Both the position numbers and the translations under genes were made by a program. The notes below the pieces were generated by a model that saw only the letters and a program-made list of their open reading frames with translations, made no database searches and was not told where the DNA came from. From positions 10,540,001-10,604,000 of the forward strand of contig AP026547.1 of NCBI GenBank assembly GCA_026075535.2: 64,000 nt of DNA. The letters are read 5' to 3'. Positions 41,877 to 53,956 of this stretch are shown here, one piece after another. The stretch is from Tricholoma matsutake (lineage: Eukaryota > Basidiomycota > Agaricomycetes > Agaricales > Tricholomataceae). Position 1 is the stretch's first letter. Every line of letters begins with the position of its first letter.

Positions 41877-43266
41877 GACCACTTATCAAGTAATATTCTT
41901 GCTACTTTCAAGTAGTGGGTTTTAGGGCACCCAAGGGATGAAAAGCAATATTTGCAATCACATGGTTTTTTCAGTTAATGATTGGCTGATCGAGCATCCA
42001 CACAACCATGAGTGCCACCATCTTAGGCAAAGCTGTCTCTGTCATGTTTGACCAATTTTCTAATACCTCTCGCGCCTGGGCATCCTCAAACAATCTTGGT
42101 GATGATTGAATTCAGTGTGTGCTCATCACCATTGTACAACTATCTGTCTATGTTTTCTCTCCCAAAGCCTGCCTTACTCCTTATCTTTAGCTTACTATAC
42201 TTCACCTACTTACCAATACTGATATTCCTTGCTCTGATCTTTCTTGGCAATATTATCGTATCATGCAGTCATGCATTGTATTATTATAGTTGTCTACTCA
42301 TTCTGTTTCTTATTGTGATTGTAAATCTGTTATCGATTTCATTGTCATCTTTCCCATGCCACTACTAGTATGGAGCAACCCAATAAAAAAGAATCACTAA
42401 AGTAGTGGGCTCTGGCTCCCTGGCATGCTACTGTGGTTATCCAAAATGGGAAACAGTCACTGGTGGCAAGGACAATAAGTATGGTCCCAGTCACTTGCAT
42501 GCAGTGCATTATGGGAAAACGTTGCTCCCACAAACATTCAGAATTACCATATGACCAATCAGACTTCAAGTTAATGCCTGCCAAACATGAAAAACTTAAT
42601 CATGCTGACACCACAGTGCCAATTCTGTGAGCCTTCTGTCAATTCTGTAGGTTGTGGTGCCTTACTACTAGTAGTATATTGACATTGACCACATGAAGTT
42701 TTAGAAACTTCATTGCTACATGATCATGCCCTGGTGAGTGCCTCCAAGTTGTAGGGAGAACAGATTTTATTAACCTGTGACTGGGAAATAGATTACTGTG
42801 AGCCATCGGATAAACTTGAAGTATCCAGTTCCTCAAGAGGATGATACTTAGTAGTACACATGAAACGATTCAATGAGGTCTCATCTCAGATCTACAAATC
42901 TTTCCTGATTTATTTAGTGAGTGATCTTGATATGTAGTATTACAGCCTCCTTGAACTTGAAGGTCTGCATATGGAGCTGTGAAATTGGCGAGGGTCAAGT
43001 CACATGATGTGGACCTTCATATTTGCATGTGGCTAGGTTTAAAATTTTGATTGGCCATTATATAAGTTGAGATTCTGACTTGAGTTAAGTCCGAGTCCTT
43101 CTTGCAAAGTTGAGCCTGATTACAAATGTGTAATATTAGATCATCATGAACTCTCATGGTGCTATCATGATCATTCACAGGGGCACTGCTGCTAGCCTGA
43201 GTACCTTCAAGATCTCAAGCTATCATCATTGCTCAGTCTTGTTCAATTGATATCACTCTGAGTCCC
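41877..43266. other. Intergenic DNA with AGTAGTGGG-type repeats
   Basis: AAGTAGTGGG segments at 41905 and 42395 resemble 32961. Otherwise AT-rich with no supported gene. Confidence 0.4.
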
Positions 43267-43947
43267 ATGTCAGCAGATGCAGTCTTAAGTCCTGGTAATC
43301 CCAAGCCATTGCAGCACCCCAACTGTACTCCTGGGTGCCCCCAGTCAAAATCAGAGCAGGCCAGTGGCAGACTCGGAGATGCAGCTGCAGCTCCTGACTC
43401 AGAGTCAAACATTCAAGTTCAAGTTGAACTTGAAGCATCTCCATTGGCACGTGAGCTTCACAAAGAATTCTGCAACCTTACCCTTCTTCTCCACCTCCTC
43501 ACTGCTATCAACAGTGGTTGCCCTATGCTACACAATCACACAGCTCCTCATTTTGCTATGCTAGCATGGTGCAAAGAAAGTGTCATTGATGTGGTGACCA
43601 CCATATGCGACTGCAAAGTCATTGATGCAGCCTCTTTCAAAGGTGGTGCTGGTAGTATTGTATGCCAAAATCTCCCTGACATCGGGCCCCAGGGCATGGA
43701 ATCTGCCAATGCAATGCCCATGAAGCAACCATCTGCCCATTCTGATGTTGATGACAACCCTATTGTCCCATACTTGAAAGATGATGGAAAGGAGGGCTTC
43801 AAGTTGAATGTTGCTGCTGTCGCCAATCATGACCTGGCAGACAAACTTTCCTTCCCACCTCAACTCCCCAATGGCCCAATGATTGCTTCAGGTGTCAATT
43901 CCTGGTCTGTGTTTGCAAACAAGAAGGATGCCATGTTGAAGGCATGA
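43267..43947 (+). CDS. Uncharacterised protein region, probably 5' exon of the next gene
   Basis: 226-codon frame, ATG 43267 to TGA 43945-43947. Contains ELHKEFCNLTLLLHLLTAIN, APHFAMLAWCKESVIDVV and a C-terminal CKVIDAASFKGGAGSIVC region. No domain is named with confidence. The stop lies in a possible intron (43942-44000: degenerate donor GCATGA, branch ATCAACC, acceptor CTACAG), so it may join the frame at 44047. Confidence 0.4.
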   Translation: MSADAVLSPGNPKPLQHPNCTPGCPQSKSEQASGRLGDAAAAPDSESNIQVQVELEASPLARELHKEFCNLTLLLHLLTAINSGCPMLHNHTAPHFAMLAWCKESVIDVVTTICDCKVIDAASFKGGAGSIVCQNLPDIGPQGMESANAMPMKQPSAHSDVDDNPIVPYLKDDGKEGFKLNVAAVANHDLADKLSFPPQLPNGPMIASGVNSWSVFANKKDAMLKA

Positions 43948-44046
43948 GTCATGTAATATTGTTTCATTACTTGTTGCTTAAACAATCAACCTACAGCATT
44001 GGATGAATGCTCCCTTTGATCCAAAATCATAGACGATTGTCACACA

Positions 44047-45626
44047 ATGCTATGTGTCCAGCATCCGCCATCCCTACATGAAGTATATTGCAAGGACACC
44101 ACCATTTACTTTCACCATTTCCTTCTTGCCATCCTTTTTGGTTATATACTTTGGCTTCGGGTTTTAAGAACTATGGCAAGAGATGGTGTCAAGGCTTTAG
44201 ACATGGAGGCACATAAGGAGAGGCAGGAGCAGGAGCAGGAGCTGGAGCTGGAGCAGGAGCAGAAGAACATTGATGGCATATTGTCAGGGGTAGTGCCAGT
44301 GGCTGACCAGATCGAGGCTAATTCAGGATCCTCCATGCAGGCTATTGAAGAGGTGGAGAAGGCTTCATTCAGTCTTTGTGTCTTTATCCATGCTCTCTTC
44401 ATTATTGCCAACTCCAATGCATTGGCTACACATTTAGAACTCTTACATGACACTGGGATGATGATGCCCACAGTTTGTCTTCTCCACATGTATGAGTCAT
44501 TTGCCATAGACAACAAGCTCACTGGTGCCAAGAGGGATCCTGTTGACAACCAGGATCCACTGCTGACCCAAAATGGCCATGGCAATGAAGAGGAAGAGGG
44601 TGAAGAGTTTTCAGAACTGGCAAATAATTGTGAATCACACAACAATGCTGGGGTGCTCAGGCAATTGGTCTTAGGACTTGTTGGACACTTTTCTGCAAAG
44701 CATATCTTGGAACACTACATTGCGAAACTCCCATTGATGGTTGATGTCGAGTTCAAGCTTATTGCTATGCCACAGTCGAGGGCACTGGTTGGTTCTTGGG
44801 ATTACATTCAGCAACTAATTTATTGTGTGGTGATGGGCGATGATTCACTGTCAGATGTTGCTTTGACTGTGGGGAAGTACATGAACAGGATTCAACAGAA
44901 CATTGACATATATGCTTCTGCTACCAATCATTCAAGCTATCATTTCATACTCAATGTGTTTTTGGCAATCCATTGGTACAACCAATCCAAGTCAGATAAA
45001 TCAGGTGAACTGCTGAATTTTAAAGGGGACAAACCTTGCGAAGCCATTCTGGTGGCTGTTATCCTATTCTTTGACATGACCTTATGCAAGGTGGATGATG
45101 TAGAAGCCATGACTGAGTTACTAAACCTCTGTCAGGTATTTTGGCATCTTTCAAGTTACCTTGTGCTTCATTTGAAGGTTGACCCATCATGCAGAGTTTG
45201 TACCATCACTGGATTTCAGTGTCAAAGCTCTGCTGCCCTGTTTGCTGGCATTTGATACAAATGTTAGGTGATTTACAGGATGACTTGGACCAGACCCATC
45301 CCTTCAAAGTCTGCAGCCATCACAGTATGGTTTATGACATGGAACTGCCACAATTGCTGCCAAGGGACATTTTGGAGAAGATGATAAAATGCTTCAGATG
45401 TTATGTACATGTTCAACTTCAAGAGATGCAGGCTCCAGACATGGGAGGTTTTGTGCACAGCTGCAATACTTCTCTCCATAGTGATTCTGGCATGAGCATC
45501 CAATCTGTGACCACCATAGATGCCAATGCAGTCCAGGGCGATGTGAATAATGCTGAGGTATGTAGCTTTGCAGTTCCACTACATTGTGGCTCTCAGGTAC
45601 TTACAATGATAGGTGTGTTGAAATAG
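44047..45626 (+). CDS. Uncharacterised spliced gene with a deaminase-like Cys motif
   Basis: Exon 44047-45135 and exon 45195-45626, joined by removing a 59-nt intron (donor CAG|GTATTT, acceptor ATGCAG). This brings MTELLNLCQ in phase with SLYHHWISVSKLCCPVCWHL. Features are a Glu/Gln coiled stretch (about aa 58-75, QEQEQELELEQEQ), an acidic EEEEGEEF segment, and a C-terminal VSKLCCPVCW motif followed by HHSMVYDMELPQLLPRDILE. The last part resembles fungal OTT_1508-like deaminase family proteins (Cys pair of the zinc site). The usual upstream His-x-Glu is not seen; KPCEAIL is in its place. If so it may be inactive. Start codon and 5' exons are uncertain. Confidence 0.45.
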
Positions 45627-46319
45627 CAAGGTTGGTTGTCTTCTCCAAGTCATGCTTTGCTTTACTTTACTGTCTATACCTTATTGGCTCTCTGAGTCCT
45701 TGCAGTATTTGCTACAATTTTTGCTTTATCCACATGCATGTTCAACAACTTGTAGTTTTGTATGTGTACTACTACTGCGATTTATGATATGCCAGTTCAG
45801 ATGCTTCCTTCACCAACAATGCTTTGACTCACAAACTACTAAGGCCTCCAACTCTACCTTGCTGACTCTCGGAGTTCTGATGTAGTGCCAAAACTTACTA
45901 GTTAGACATGATATATTGATATTTGTGACTTGTCACAGTTACCTTGAACTTGAACATTTGAACAATGAGCCAACAAGGCCACATCTCATAGCTCTAGACT
46001 TCCAGTGCCAGTGCCAATCAGAGGCCACCTCCAGTAACCACCTCAATGTACACTGCTTGTTTCATCATGAAGAGGGAAACAGGTGAGTTGGTCAACTTCC
46101 ATTTTTATATTACAAGATTCTTCCATAATGTGGATATTGGTCACTACCTTGACTGTATCGCAGGTGATTTTTATTTATTTTTACATTACAATTATTTTCC
46201 ATAACATGGTTATTGGCTACTGCTTTGTCTTCTCTCAATAGACCAGACTTGGATTACCTCTTTCCTACCCCCACCATCATGGTGATCACTTCCTACACCA
46301 AATTGTTGTCAAGACAAGC
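45627..46319. other. Intergenic, no feature seen
   Basis: AT-rich with intron-like pieces (GTGAGT at 46083, GTGATT at 46165) but no frame to join. Confidence 0.5.
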
Positions 46320-47070
46320 CCTTGTCACCACAATGAGTCATTCATCCTTCCGGGGTGTGATGTAGTTGCATCCCCCTAATGCTTGCCCTTGGCAATGAGT
46401 CGTTTCTCCTGCAAAATGTGTAAGCCCTTGCAACTTCGAGGCTACCATCTCAGGATCTTCACTGGTACTGGAACCTCATCATTGATGGGAAACCCCATAT
46501 CCACAATGAGGCCTTCATTTTCTTCCGTGGGTGTGATGTAGTTGCATCCCCCTAACACTTGCCCTTGCCAATGAGTCATTTCTCCTGCACATTGTATAAG
46601 CCCTCACAACTTTGAGGCTGCCATCTCTGGATCCTTGCTAGCACTATAACCTTATCAATGGGAAACCCTTCATCCACAATGAGACATTCAGTTTCTTTTG
46701 GGGTGTTACATCCCTCCCTCTAACACTTGCCCTTGGTGGTGAGTCATTTCTCCTGAAAGATGCGTAAGCCCCTGCAGCTTTGAGGCTGCCATCTCAGGAT
46801 CTCCACTGGTGCTGGATCTTCTTCATCTGGAAAGCCCTCATTGACACAATGAGGCATCCACTTTTTCTTCCAGGGCATGATGCAGTTGCATCCCTCTAAT
46901 GCTCACCCTGGCGATGAGTTGTTTCTCCTGCAAATTGCATAAGCCCTTGCCACTTTGAGACTGCCATCTCTGGATTTTCACTGGCACTGTAACTTTATCA
47001 ACAGAAAGCCCCTCATCTGCAACAATTTTATTCTGGGATGTGATGTTGTTGCACCCCCTTAATGCTCACC
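46320..47070 (+). repeat. Tandem repeat, period about 172 bp, four to five copies
   Basis: The landmark TGTAGTTGCATCCCCCTAA recurs at 46361, 46537, about 46705, 46881 and 47044. CAATGAGTCATTTCTCCTGC and TTTGAGGCTGCCATCTC recur with the same spacing. No open frame is kept through the array. Confidence 0.85.
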
Positions 47071-47626
47071 TCCCATCTTGAAAGCTATCTGTCTCAGTTT
47101 GCACTATTATTCAAACTTCACAGTTATTATCTCTACTGACTAGAATACAATAATTAAACTTGTTTGTTAACTGAATTGAGATAGTGGGTATCTACACAGA
47201 CAATTGTTTGATTGGATACTATACAGTTGCAGGCACTCAAGGGGATGCATGAAGGAGGTGATGATGTGTTGATGGGACAGACAACCAGGATAACCATGGT
47301 GACCCCAAGGATGAGGGAGTTTTTGCTTCGCAGGTCCCTTTAACCATAGTGATGTCCATTCACCATCAATGATCTTTGAATTATACCCTCACCAGATATG
47401 GGTGAAGCCATCATACCAAATTATGTCACTTAGACAATGACTCAGATCTGAGTCATGATCCGAGTCATGATTGGGGCCATGAGTCAAACCACTCGGACTC
47501 ATAAGCTAGCATTTAATGATGACATTCAACCCTCTGCTCCCCAGGATGCTTCAAGTATGGACACCTATGCCATGGACATACTACCTGCCTGGTCTCAAGA
47601 CTGCATCTGTGGATGAGTATTCTCAG
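47071..47626. other. Intergenic, no feature seen
   Basis: Includes a short GAGTCATGA-type repeat near 47450. No gene is supported. Confidence 0.5.
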
Positions 47627-47727
47627 TACCACAAGTGTACATGTACCACAAGTGTACATGTACCACAAGTGTACATGTACCACAAGTGTACATGTACCAC
47701 AAGTGTACATGTACCACAAGTGGAGTT
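47627..47727 (+). repeat. 17-bp minisatellite
   Basis: Five to six exact copies of TACCACAAGTGTACATG. Seventeen is not a multiple of three, so the repeat cycles through all frames. Confidence 0.95.
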
Positions 47728-48051
47728 GCCAGAAGATGAAGAAATGGCTTTCCTGCACTCTGGAAAGGTTCAAGGAGGTTTGGCAGGCAAAGAAGCATTG
47801 AAAAACAGAACCTATGTCACATGATGAAGCTGCAGAATGCTCTTCACACCAAAATGTGGCTGCCAAACTACTTTCAAATGATGCTCACTTGCCTGGTGTC
47901 CATCCAGAGGTTAGCCTTCTCATTTATTGAGCTCTATCGCTGATGATGGGTTGTTAGAGTGCGGAGGCTACCACTATGAATTATGAAGACCTGGATCAAT
48001 GGGAACATTGTTGGCTGCCAAAGTGTTATTGAGATATAGTGCCTGAACCAC
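47728..48051. other. Flank of element D
   Basis: No gene or repeat recognised before the D LTR. Confidence 0.5.
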
Positions 48052-48759
48052 TGTCAAGAACCATTCCTCACCCAACTGGAACCTGCATCCATCTGACCCT
48101 TTTCTGCATGTTGAGCCCAACATTCATCAACTCCTCCTGCTTTTGTTCCTGGCCACCTTGCACTGCCCACACTGCTGTGCACCAGGCCGCCTTGTACAGG
48201 ACCCATGGCCACCTTCCCAAGGCTGCCATCTCTTTTGCAAATTCAACTACAGATTCCTGTGCAGCTCCCACTAGGTAATTTATCTATGCAGTTGAGACAC
48301 TGCCACTGCCTCTGCTTCTGTTCCGCCTTTATTCCGGACTACAGTATTTAAGCTTAGTTAGTTTTGCCCTGTATTCCTCAGTTCATGTATCAACATAGAC
48401 TCAACTTTAAACCTGCCAATCTAAATCCCGTTCTACTCCTACCTCAGTCCTCTAAGAGTCTGAACTCCATTCAACTCGACCTCTAGTCTCCCTCTGAAGT
48501 TCTTGTCTCATCCAAACTTAACCCAAGTCCCTCTGTACTCCTTCCTGTGTTTACCTGCACTTCCCCACTTCTACCTCCAAACCTTCATCTTGAAATTAGG
48601 ACACCAGATGAGGTGAAGGGCGCAGCTTCTTACAAGCTGAAGCCAAGTCCTTTCTGTTTTCCCCTCTGCAGAATCCACCATGACCCAACAACCTTCTGCT
48701 ATCATCACCTGCAGGGTCCGATCAGATTCTGATGTGCCTTCTAGGATCAGTTCTTAACA
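48052..48759 (+). repeat. 5' LTR of element D (708 bp)
   Basis: TGTCAAGAACCATTCC...GGATCAGTTCTTAACA with an inverted end of about 10 bp. The same LTR, in reverse, is at 57672-58377. A GTATTTAAGC TATA-like stretch is at 48346-48355. Confidence 0.92.
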
Positions 48760-48799
48760 GTATATATGAACTCACACTTCACTTGTCTCATTCCTCTCT

Positions 48800-50190
48800 A
48801 TGACCCCTACCAAGACCCCCCACTGCACAACCAGAAATTCCCAACCAGCCAGTACTATTCCTGGGATCTCTGCAATTCAGCGATCCACCCTTCCCAACCC
48901 TCAACCCACCACTACTTTCAGAGTGTCTTCCAGACCCTCAAACATCTTCCAACAAATCGGCTCAGGAGCCCCCTCAATCAGTGCCAATCTCATGTCCACC
49001 TGTGCCCCACACCCTTCCACCAACCTGGAAGGTTTTCAATCAAGAACTCCCCTTGAGTACATAGGGGGCATCAACCAGCCTGAACACTTCAGGTTGGAAG
49101 ATCCTGGTCTAGAGGACGGAACTCCCAGCAGACCTGGTGACCCTAGTGGTCCTGATGGCCCTGGGGGTGACCCCGATCCCAATGATCCAGATGATCAACC
49201 TGCTGCAGTGGAAAACCCTGATTCAGGGGATAGGTTCATAGATGTCCTTTACAACTTCTCACAGAGTATCCACACCCTTCATCAGAACAATGCACCCAAG
49301 ACCCACAGAATCAAAGTTCGCAACCCCAACAGCATCAATCCAAAGAGACTTAGAGACTTCCTAGTCTCCTGCAATCTTCATTTCCGCAACCGTCCACACA
49401 TATTTTGCTCTGATGAGAAAAAGATCATATTTATCCTTTCTTATCTTAAGGGATCAGCTCTCAGTTGGTTTGAGCCTGGTCTTAATGACCTGACAGATTT
49501 TGCACACTGGATGTGGGACTACAAAGCTTTCCTTGCCAAGCTGGAAAGCAACTTCAGCCCTCATGACCCTGTTGGAGATGCAGAAAAAGCACTCTCTGAC
49601 TTAGCAATGAAGAAAGGTGGCCGAATCACAAAGTATAACATTGACTTCTGGGAATTAGCTTCTAGAGTCAACTAGAATGAAGCAGCCCTTCATGACCGCT
49701 ATTTCCATGGTCTCCCACTCCGACTTCACATAGAAGTTTTCCTGGGTGGTAAACCCGATACTCTTGCAGAACTGCACTTGAAAGTGCAGGACAGCGACGA
49801 CATCTACTGGATGCAAGAAGATGAATCCTGCTTTGAAAGAAAGAATTCCAGTAACTTCACTAACCCCAGCCAGAAGGACACTTCCAAAGGTCCTTCCCTG
49901 TCTACCAACCAATCCTGTTCAAACTCCGCCCACGGTAACACCTCCAATGAGCAGTCTTCTGCAACAAAGAACACTCCTGAGGACAAGCCCAAGCCATCCT
50001 CTCTGATAAGTTGGAGAAGAACAGCAAGCTTACTGGGGAGAAACAAGAACATTGCATGAGAGAATGACTTTGCCTCTACTGTGGTGAGGAAGGGTCCGAA
50101 GGGCATGTAGCAGGAAACTGCCCAAAATCCAAAGGTGCAAAAGCCCATGCTTCCACTGTCATTCCCGACACTGTGGACTCAGAAAAATAG
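48800..50190 (+). pseudogene. Element D Gag
   Basis: ATG 48800. Pro/Asp-rich spacer (GDPSGPDGPGGDPDPNDPDD), capsid part [58 protein letters not shown] at 49673-49675 replaces a Trp that E keeps (VNWNEAAL). A frameshift near 50010 and a TGA near 50068 precede the zinc knuckle [17 protein letters not shown], which has a two- to three-residue insertion against E's [14 protein letters not shown] and so is probably broken. Ends SEK-TAG at 50188-50190; pol is in the -1 phase. Confidence 0.88.
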
Positions 50191-53100
50191 TCCACAAACC
50201 TCAGGAAACAGCCATTGGGGCTGGGGGTTGCATTGACCTTACCCATCTGGCTGCTACGTTCATCTCAACATGTCCATTCTTTCTGACCCTGACTCCCTGA
50301 CCACTCTTTTAACCATTCCTGACAAATCTGCTCCTGTCCAAACTCTTATTGATTCTGGTTCCTCCCATTGCTTCCTCGATTCCTACTTCATGCTGGATAA
50401 CCAACTCAGCATGAAACCCATTAACCCGATCGGATTACAGCTCTTTGATGGATCTTGCAACTCCACCATAACTCAAGTCATCCAACTTCCAGTCACCTTC
50501 CCTACCGGTGGAACGTTCAATCTGTCATTTTATGTAATCTTGCTAGACTCTTCCTGTTCTGCCATACTCGGTCATAACTGGCTGAAGCAATACAATCTGT
50601 TGATTGACTGGTCTTCAAGCCAAATCACTTTCTGCTCTGCAGATCATAGAGGTCCAGCACCCCAGATGTCACCTTTGTCTCCAAACCTTCTGGTAGATAC
50701 CCGTGGTTCACCTGCACCTTTAGAACCCCCCATTCTACCTAAGTTTTCTCCTCCCAATATTTCATTCATCAATGCTGCCACGTACATGCGCACCAGCAAA
50801 CTCCCTGGGGCAATAGCTTTCCAGATGACCTTCGCTCCAGAAGGGTTATCCACCTGCTCTGCTCAATCTTCACACCAGCCAGATTTATCTGACATTCCCA
50901 CTGAGTATCATGAATTTGCTGATGTCTTTAATAAGACTAAGGTGGACACCCTTCCTCCACATCGCCCGTATGACCTCAAGATAGAGACAGAGGATAATGC
51001 TCCCCCTCCTCCGGGTCGCATGTATTCCCTCTCTCCTTTTGAATTAGAAGCCTTATGAGTCTTCACTGATGAAAATGTCTGCTCAGGTTTCATTCACCCC
51101 TCTAAATCCCCACATGGTGCTCCTATTCTCTTTGTCAAGAAAAAAGATGGCAGCCTACAACTTTGCGTCAACTACCGAGGCCTCAACCATCTCACGAAGA
51201 AGGACCGCTACCCACTTCTGCTCATTTCCAACCTCCTCATCTCCCCCCAAAAAGCCTGCTTGTTTACCATGATAGACTTGCAGCACACCTATCACCTAGT
51301 CTGCATTGTGGATGGTGATGAATGGAAGACTACTTTCCACACCCACTATGGATCCTTTGGGTGGTTGGTAGTTCCATTCAGGCTCACTAATGCACCCACA
51401 GCCTTCCAGCAGTTTATGAACAACATCTTCAGTGACTTGCTGGATGTCTGTGTCATCGTCTACCTTGATGACATCCTAATCTACCCCAATGACAAATCGC
51501 AGCATGGAGCCCACATCAAGGAGGTTCTTTGGAGACTCCAGAAGAATGGACTTTACACTTCACCACAGAAATGTGAGTTCCACAAAGACACCATTGAATA
51601 TCTAGGTTTCATCCTTTCACCGGATGTACTATGGATGTCAGAAGACAAAGTCAAAACTATACTCGACTGGCCCAAGCCTAGGAAAGTCAAGGACATACAA
51701 TCCTTCTTAGGCTTCTGCAATTTTTATTGCTGTTTCATCAACAGCTACTTGGACATTGTCATTCCACTCACCTGCTTGACACGGAAATCCACACCCTGGG
51801 ACTTCAACAAGAAGTGCTGCGACATTTTTGAAAAGCTCAAACAAGAATTCACTCATGCCCCCATCTTAACTCAATGGGTACCTGACTCCCAAATGGTACT
51901 TCAAACCGAGGCTTCCAACTATGCCCTAGCAGCTATCCTCTCAGTTTACACTGCGGATGGAGAAATCCATCTGGTCACTTTCCATTCCCACTCCTTTAAT
52001 TCTGCCGAACTGAATTACAATACACACAACAAGGAACTTCTGGCTATCTTTGAAGCCTTCAAGCATTGGCGGCAATATTTTGAGGGTTCTGCAAACCCGA
52101 TTGATGTGGTCATGGACCACAAAAATCTGGAGTACTTCAGCACTACTCAATTGCTCACCCGCTGTCAAGCCAGATAGTCCAAGTACCTCTCACAGTTCAA
52201 CCTTGTTATCTGCTTTCGCTCCGGAAAATTAGGGGCCAAGCCAGATGCACTCACAAGACATTGCGATGTCTACCACAAAGGGGGAAATAGCAACTTCACC
52301 TCCATAAACCCAACCAACTTCTGACCTGTATTCACACAGGAACAACTCACCTCTTCCCTTCATGCCACCTACCTTGCAACACCTATCCTTTGACAAGCAG
52401 TAATTATGGATGTTGAGAAACTTCACCATGACATCTGCACCTCCTTACCCCTTGACCCCCTATCATCTGCACATCTTCCGACACCTGTCAACCCCAACTG
52501 GACCATAGACAAGGCAGGTCTTCTCCACCACTTCGACCAGATTTATGTTCCAGACGTTGTGGATCCCCCCCTCAAGGTCCTTCAGTACAAGCACGATCAT
52601 ATCCTCTCTGGCCACTTCAGACAAAACAAAACCCAGCAGCTTGTCCATCAGGAATATGTCTGGCCAAACCTCCACACCTTTGTGCAGGAATTCTGCAAAT
52701 CCTGTACCACTTGCAAATGATCCAAATTGCCTCAACATGAGCCCTATGGGTTCCTAAAGCAACTTCTGGTCCTGGAACAACCTTGGAACTCAATATCCAT
52801 GGATTTCATTGAGCAACTACCCGACTCCGATGGCCACACAGCAATCCTGGTCATTGTTGACCACCTCACCAAACAAGGCATCTTCATCCCAACTATCAAC
52901 AAAATCACAGCCCAAGAATTAGCCAACCTGTTCATCCTCCACATCTTCTCCAAGCATGGTGTCCCTTCGCACATCACTTGCGACCAGGGATCCAAGTCCA
53001 TCTCCCATTTCTTCCAATCCCTTGGAAAAGCACTCAACATGCAGATCCACTTCATCACCCGCAAGGTGATGGTCAGACAGAACGACTTAATCAGACCTCA

Positions 53101-53863
53101 GAGCAGTACCTCCAGATCCTCTGTAACTATCAGCAGGACGACTGGTCTCGCCTCTTACCCTTAGGTGAATTTGCCTACAACAATGCTCCCTCTGCCTCTA
53201 CAGGTGTATCCCCTTTCTTTGCCAACAAAGGCTACCACCTGAACATTTCTGTCTTCCCCAAATGCCACTTAACCTCACAGCGCCCCTGTGAGTTTGTCAT
53301 CAACTTAGACAACTTCATCAGGAACTTCGGAAACAGCTTGCGGCCACTCAAGAGCATTATCAAGGCCCTGCGGACAAACATTGGGCACCCACACCCGACT
53401 TCAACATTGGTGACTCCGCCTACGTCACTGCAGAAAATATCCACACCACCCATCCCTCCAAGAAACTTTTTGAAAAGAACCATGGTCCCTTTGAAATCAT
53501 CGCCTGCCCAGGTACTCACTCAGTCACCCGGCAGCTTCCGGACCACATGCGGGCCATCCACCCTGTTTTCCATGTCTCCCAACTAGAACAACACTTCCCA
53601 AACACAATTCCAAATTGAGCACAACCTCCACCTCCTCCGATCACTATCGACAACAAGCTTGAGTATGAGATTGCTGAAGTCCTTGACTCCAAGGTCAACA
53701 ATTGACATCGCTGCAAGATTCTCTACCTCATCCAATGGGAAGGTTACCAGGGAACCAATGAAGAAACCACCTGGCTACCTATTACGGAACTTGACCACAC
53801 GCAAGAACTCCTCATGGAATTTCACACCAATTACCCACAGAAACCCGGTCCATTACCCACTTA
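50191..53863 (+). pseudogene. Element D Pol with chromodomain
   Basis: Protease [38 protein letters not shown] to the intact YLDDILIY; RNase [15 protein letters not shown] and [10 protein letters not shown]. Integrase: CKSCTTC zinc site, Asp in SMDFIEQLP, Asp in [10 protein letters not shown], Glu in [10 protein letters not shown]. Chromodomain YEIAEVLDSKVNN-x-HRCKIL, LIQWEGYQGTNEETTWLP. Stops: TGA 51056, TAG 52175 (Trp in E), TGA 52322, 52391, 52718 and 53703. The last three are CGA in E, read directly. Single-base frameshifts lie near 50258, 53065 and 53400. Confidence 0.92.
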
Positions 53864-53956
53864 AAGCCCATTCACATTATTCATTCACTCAGTTGGAACT
53901 CAGAAACAAATTTTATTGCAAAAAGAATTTTCTTTGGATCCAACTGGATCCCTACA

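Noticed and set aside
47627..47727. CRISPR-like array of regular short repeats
   Set aside because: The 17-bp units are directly adjacent with no spacers, and the genome is eukaryotic: a minisatellite.
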